Of a stretch of 7,577 nucleotides of DNA, positions 5,472-7,577 are shown one piece after another. A program made the position numbers and the translations under genes. How positions within the stretch are numbered: the stretch's first letter is position 1; each line of letters opens with the position of its first letter. Origin of the DNA: Thermotogae bacterium (GTDB taxonomy: Bacteria; Thermotogota; Thermotogae; UBA12178); contig QNAP01000081.1 in assembly GCA_003641795.1 (NCBI GenBank), forward strand, positions 1 through 7,577, written 5' to 3'. A model generated the notes under the pieces. It made no database searches. It had not been told where the DNA came from and saw nothing but the letters and a program-made list of their open reading frames with translations.

Positions 5472-5526
5472 GTCATGCGTCAATAGCATCCTTTTGAATT
5501 GAGGAATTGGAAAGGAAGAACACGAA

Positions 5527-6588
5527 ATGAAGGTCTTGTTGACATCTCCTTATTACCCTCCACATATAGGTGGGATTGAAATTCACACCGCGAACATTGC
5601 AAGAGGGATGGGGGAAAAGGGACATGAAGTTGAGGTAGTGACATCGACAGGAAGTGATGAACGTGTAAATGTAAAGGTTACAACCATACCATGCTTACGA
5701 ATACCTTATTCACCCATCCCGCTTAAATTCCCTGACGTAAAAGGGGATATCTTTCATTCACACATACCCTCTCCCTTTTTTGCCAGGACGGTGATGAAAA
5801 AAAAATGCGACCCACATGTCATTACGTATCACAACGATGTCGTTGTCCCGCGTAGGGTGGATGGAAAGCGCATACCCGATATTGTAGCAAGATGGATTGA
5901 GAAAAAGAATGACGAGCTTGTGAGACCCATTCTGGAAAATGCGGAGGTCATAATTGCGACAACCAGGAGTTATGCGGAAACTTCTCCGGTACTGAAAGAT
6001 TATTTAGATAAGGTGGAGATCATTCCCAATGCCATAAGAGTGGAGGATTTTTTACCGGGAAAAGATGCAGGAGCTCGGGATGGGATCGTTCTTTATGCAG
6101 GCAGGCTTGTCGAGTATAAAGGGCTGCCTATTTTAATCCGTGCAATGAAGAATATCCATGCAAGACTGGTGGTTTTAGGGGAAGGTGAAGACAAAATTAG
6201 ATTTGAAGAACGTGCAAAAAAAATGGGTGTCAGGGTGGAATTCAGAGGTAAAGTGTCATATACAGAACTGAAGGAATGGATGCGAAGAGCACGTGTGCTT
6301 GTTTTACCGGCACAATCCAGGCTTGAGGCGTTTGGTATTGTTCTGCTTGAGGCAATGGCATGCAATACGCCGGTCATCGCATCAAATATTCCCGGTGTTG
6401 GAGAAATTGCGAGGAATGGAGGTATGGTGTTTGAAGACGAAGAGGAACTTGTCCAGGATATTACGCGAATACTGGAAGATGATGCGCTTGCAACAAAGCT
6501 GGGTAGGCGAGGAAGATGTAATGTGGAGCAGAAATATAACTGGGAATCGGTACTTGATAAAATTGAAAAGCTCTATAAAGTAGAATAA
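5527..6588 (+). CDS. Glycosyltransferase family 4 (GT-B fold)
   Basis: This 353-residue protein has the complete layout of a retaining GT4 enzyme. The N-terminal acceptor domain opens with SPYYPPHIGGIEIHTANIAR (7-26), including the GG loop. A C-terminal nucleotide-sugar domain follows, with LYAGRLVEYKGLPILIRAM (189-207) holding the usual arginine and lysine (R193, K198) that contact the donor phosphates. The E-x7-E motif, EAFGIVLLE, lies at 267-275, followed by NTPVIASNIPGVGEI. No signal peptide or membrane segment is seen, so it acts on the cytoplasmic face. It transfers a sugar from a nucleotide donor, but donor and acceptor cannot be read from the sequence; mannosyl- or galactosyl-type surface glycan synthesis is typical. 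The start at 5527 has AAAGGAAG about eight bases upstream. It lies 19 bases ahead of the family 2 glycosyltransferase, so they probably share a transcript. Confidence 0.88.
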   Translation: MKVLLTSPYYPPHIGGIEIHTANIARGMGEKGHEVEVVTSTGSDERVNVKVTTIPCLRIPYSPIPLKFPDVKGDIFHSHIPSPFFARTVMKKKCDPHVITYHNDVVVPRRVDGKRIPDIVARWIEKKNDELVRPILENAEVIIATTRSYAETSPVLKDYLDKVEIIPNAIRVEDFLPGKDAGARDGIVLYAGRLVEYKGLPILIRAMKNIHARLVVLGEGEDKIRFEERAKKMGVRVEFRGKVSYTELKEWMRRARVLVLPAQSRLEAFGIVLLEAMACNTPVIASNIPGVGEIARNGGMVFEDEEELVQDITRILEDDALATKLGRRGRCNVEQKYNWESVLDKIEKLYKVE

Positions 6589-6607
6589 CCAGTGAGAAAC
6601 AATAACA

Positions 6608-7576
6608 ATGAAAAGAATCGCGGTAATAATACCGGTCGCGGAATCAGAAGATTCGCAGGTGGTTTTAAATTCCGCACAAAAAATTACCGTATTAGACTAC
6701 CCGAACCTTATTGCAAAAATAGTGTACGCCGTTGACGTTAACTCAGAGAACGATAAGCGAATTAAATTACTTAAAAAAGAGGGTGTAGAAGTCTTTTCGC
6801 GGCAGAGGAGAGCGAAGCGAGCAGGAGCAATAAATGATGCCCTTATCTATCTTGCTGATTTCAACCCGGATTATGTCGCTCTATTCGATGTGGATTCCAA
6901 GCCAGCACGAAATTTTATTACCAGGTGCGTAGATGCTCTTGAAAACGACACAAGGGCATACATAGCCTCTTCTCGCCGTTATATCTCAAACTCGATGAAT
7001 CTTGTTTCGAGAACTATCCAGGCTGAATACTACGTACTGAACTTTTTGCTCAAAATATCTGCGTTCAAGCAATTTAATGGATTGATTGGTGTCCTTAGAG
7101 ATGACTTACTCTACAAGCATAAACTAAATGAAGATGCAATCGCCGAAGATGCAGAATATGCGACGCGGATGCATGCCGGAGGCTATAAAGCAATTCTTGT
7201 CCCCACCACAACAATTTATGAACAGTCTCCTGTTCGCTGGCGAGATTTATTCAGTCAGCGAAAGAGATGGTACTACGGTGGTTTGCAGCTCTGGAAATAC
7301 TGGGATGATGTTAAGCGCAGCAACAACAAAAAGTTCATCTGCTCATGGGTGATGGCGTTGACGATGACCTATTGTATAATCGTCTTTCTTCCATTTGTTA
7401 TCGTTTCTCCTTTCATAATCCTACTGTATTCAAAATCATCAAAAATATCTCCCTCGGTTTCCGCGGGACTTGTTTTGTACATCCTCGCACTTCAGTACGC
7501 GGCAATCGCTGCAATTTTCAATTTTATTATAGGAAGAAGCGTTGAGTGGCAATCAATGAAGAGGGTGGTAGAGTGA
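6608..7576 (+). CDS. Membrane-anchored glycosyltransferase family 2 (processive type)
   Basis: This 322-residue protein begins directly with a GT-A domain (KRIAVIIPVAESED). Visible motifs are KRAGAINDAL at 70-79 (the usual KAGALN-type segment), FDVDSKP at 93-99 (the DxD metal/nucleotide-sugar motif), IAEDAEYATRM at 178-188 (catalytic-base region, E180/D181) and QRKRW at 217-221, the QxxRW motif of cellulose synthase-like processive enzymes. Two C-terminal hydrophobic stretches, about 243-275 and 285-309, anchor it in the membrane; the first is long enough for a hairpin. There is no N-terminal membrane segment, and the protein is shorter than typical processive family 2 enzymes (400 or more residues), so it may build a short glycan or glycolipid rather than a long polymer. 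It follows the family 4 gene by 19 bases and ends with TGA one base before the window edge. Confidence 0.87.
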   Translation: MKRIAVIIPVAESEDSQVVLNSAQKITVLDYPNLIAKIVYAVDVNSENDKRIKLLKKEGVEVFSRQRRAKRAGAINDALIYLADFNPDYVALFDVDSKPARNFITRCVDALENDTRAYIASSRRYISNSMNLVSRTIQAEYYVLNFLLKISAFKQFNGLIGVLRDDLLYKHKLNEDAIAEDAEYATRMHAGGYKAILVPTTTIYEQSPVRWRDLFSQRKRWYYGGLQLWKYWDDVKRSNNKKFICSWVMALTMTYCIIVFLPFVIVSPFIILLYSKSSKISPSVSAGLVLYILALQYAAIAAIFNFIIGRSVEWQSMKRVVE

Positions 7577-7577
7577 A

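Noticed and set aside
6093..6377. Minus-strand frame of 94 residues inside the family 4 glycosyltransferase gene
   Set aside because: It is opposite the well-conserved GT4 donor domain; its composition is that of a shadow frame.
1..7577. CRISPR array, tRNA, rRNA or insertion-sequence transposase
   Set aside because: I saw no regularly spaced repeats, no cloverleaf-like segment and no transposase motifs on either strand.

Overview
The window reads as a piece of an archaeal chromosome, most likely from a euryarchaeon that uses methyl-coenzyme M reductase (a methanogen or an ANME-type methane oxidiser). The main reason is a gene for coenzyme F430 synthase (cfbE), which makes the nickel cofactor of that enzyme. 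Supporting signs are archaeal TATA-like boxes upstream of several genes, a secreted parallel beta-helix protein start of the kind common in Methanosarcinales and ANME genomes, and the UPF0175/DUF3368 toxin-antitoxin pair frequent in archaea. Lineage below this level cannot be fixed from the sequence alone.

Positions 1-2768 look like a small defence island. The window opens in the last codons of a type IIG (Eco57I-like) restriction-modification gene. A toxin-antitoxin pair follows (UPF0175 antitoxin, DUF3368 PIN-domain toxin). Directly behind the toxin lies a second, diverged copy of the same restriction-modification tail (944-1072), so the cassette sits between two homologous gene ends. Convergent to this, on the minus strand, is a 562-residue protein with an OLD-like TOPRIM domain, probably a nuclease and a plausible defence protein.

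Positions 2769-4121 are a zone of broken genes. A secreted beta-helix protein gene keeps its promoter, Shine-Dalgarno site, signal peptide and first repeat, then ends abruptly. A DUF2441-like gene starts at that breakpoint; it has an in-frame TAG where I expect a tryptophan, followed by 26 further in-frame codons. Next is the remnant of a small conserved hypothetical gene, spread over three frames by two single-base shifts.

Positions 4122-7576 are intact housekeeping-type DNA. cfbE runs on the minus strand and diverges from a two-gene glycosyltransferase unit: a family 4, GT-B type enzyme and a family 2, membrane-anchored, processive-type enzyme. These two probably act in assembly of a cell-surface glycan or glycolipid. 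A palindromic TATA-like box lies between cfbE and the glycosyltransferases and could serve both directions. The window ends one base after the stop codon of the second glycosyltransferase.

The most interesting points are the gene-tail/toxin-antitoxin/gene-tail arrangement, the poorly characterised TOPRIM protein, and the in-frame UAG with a hairpin right behind it.
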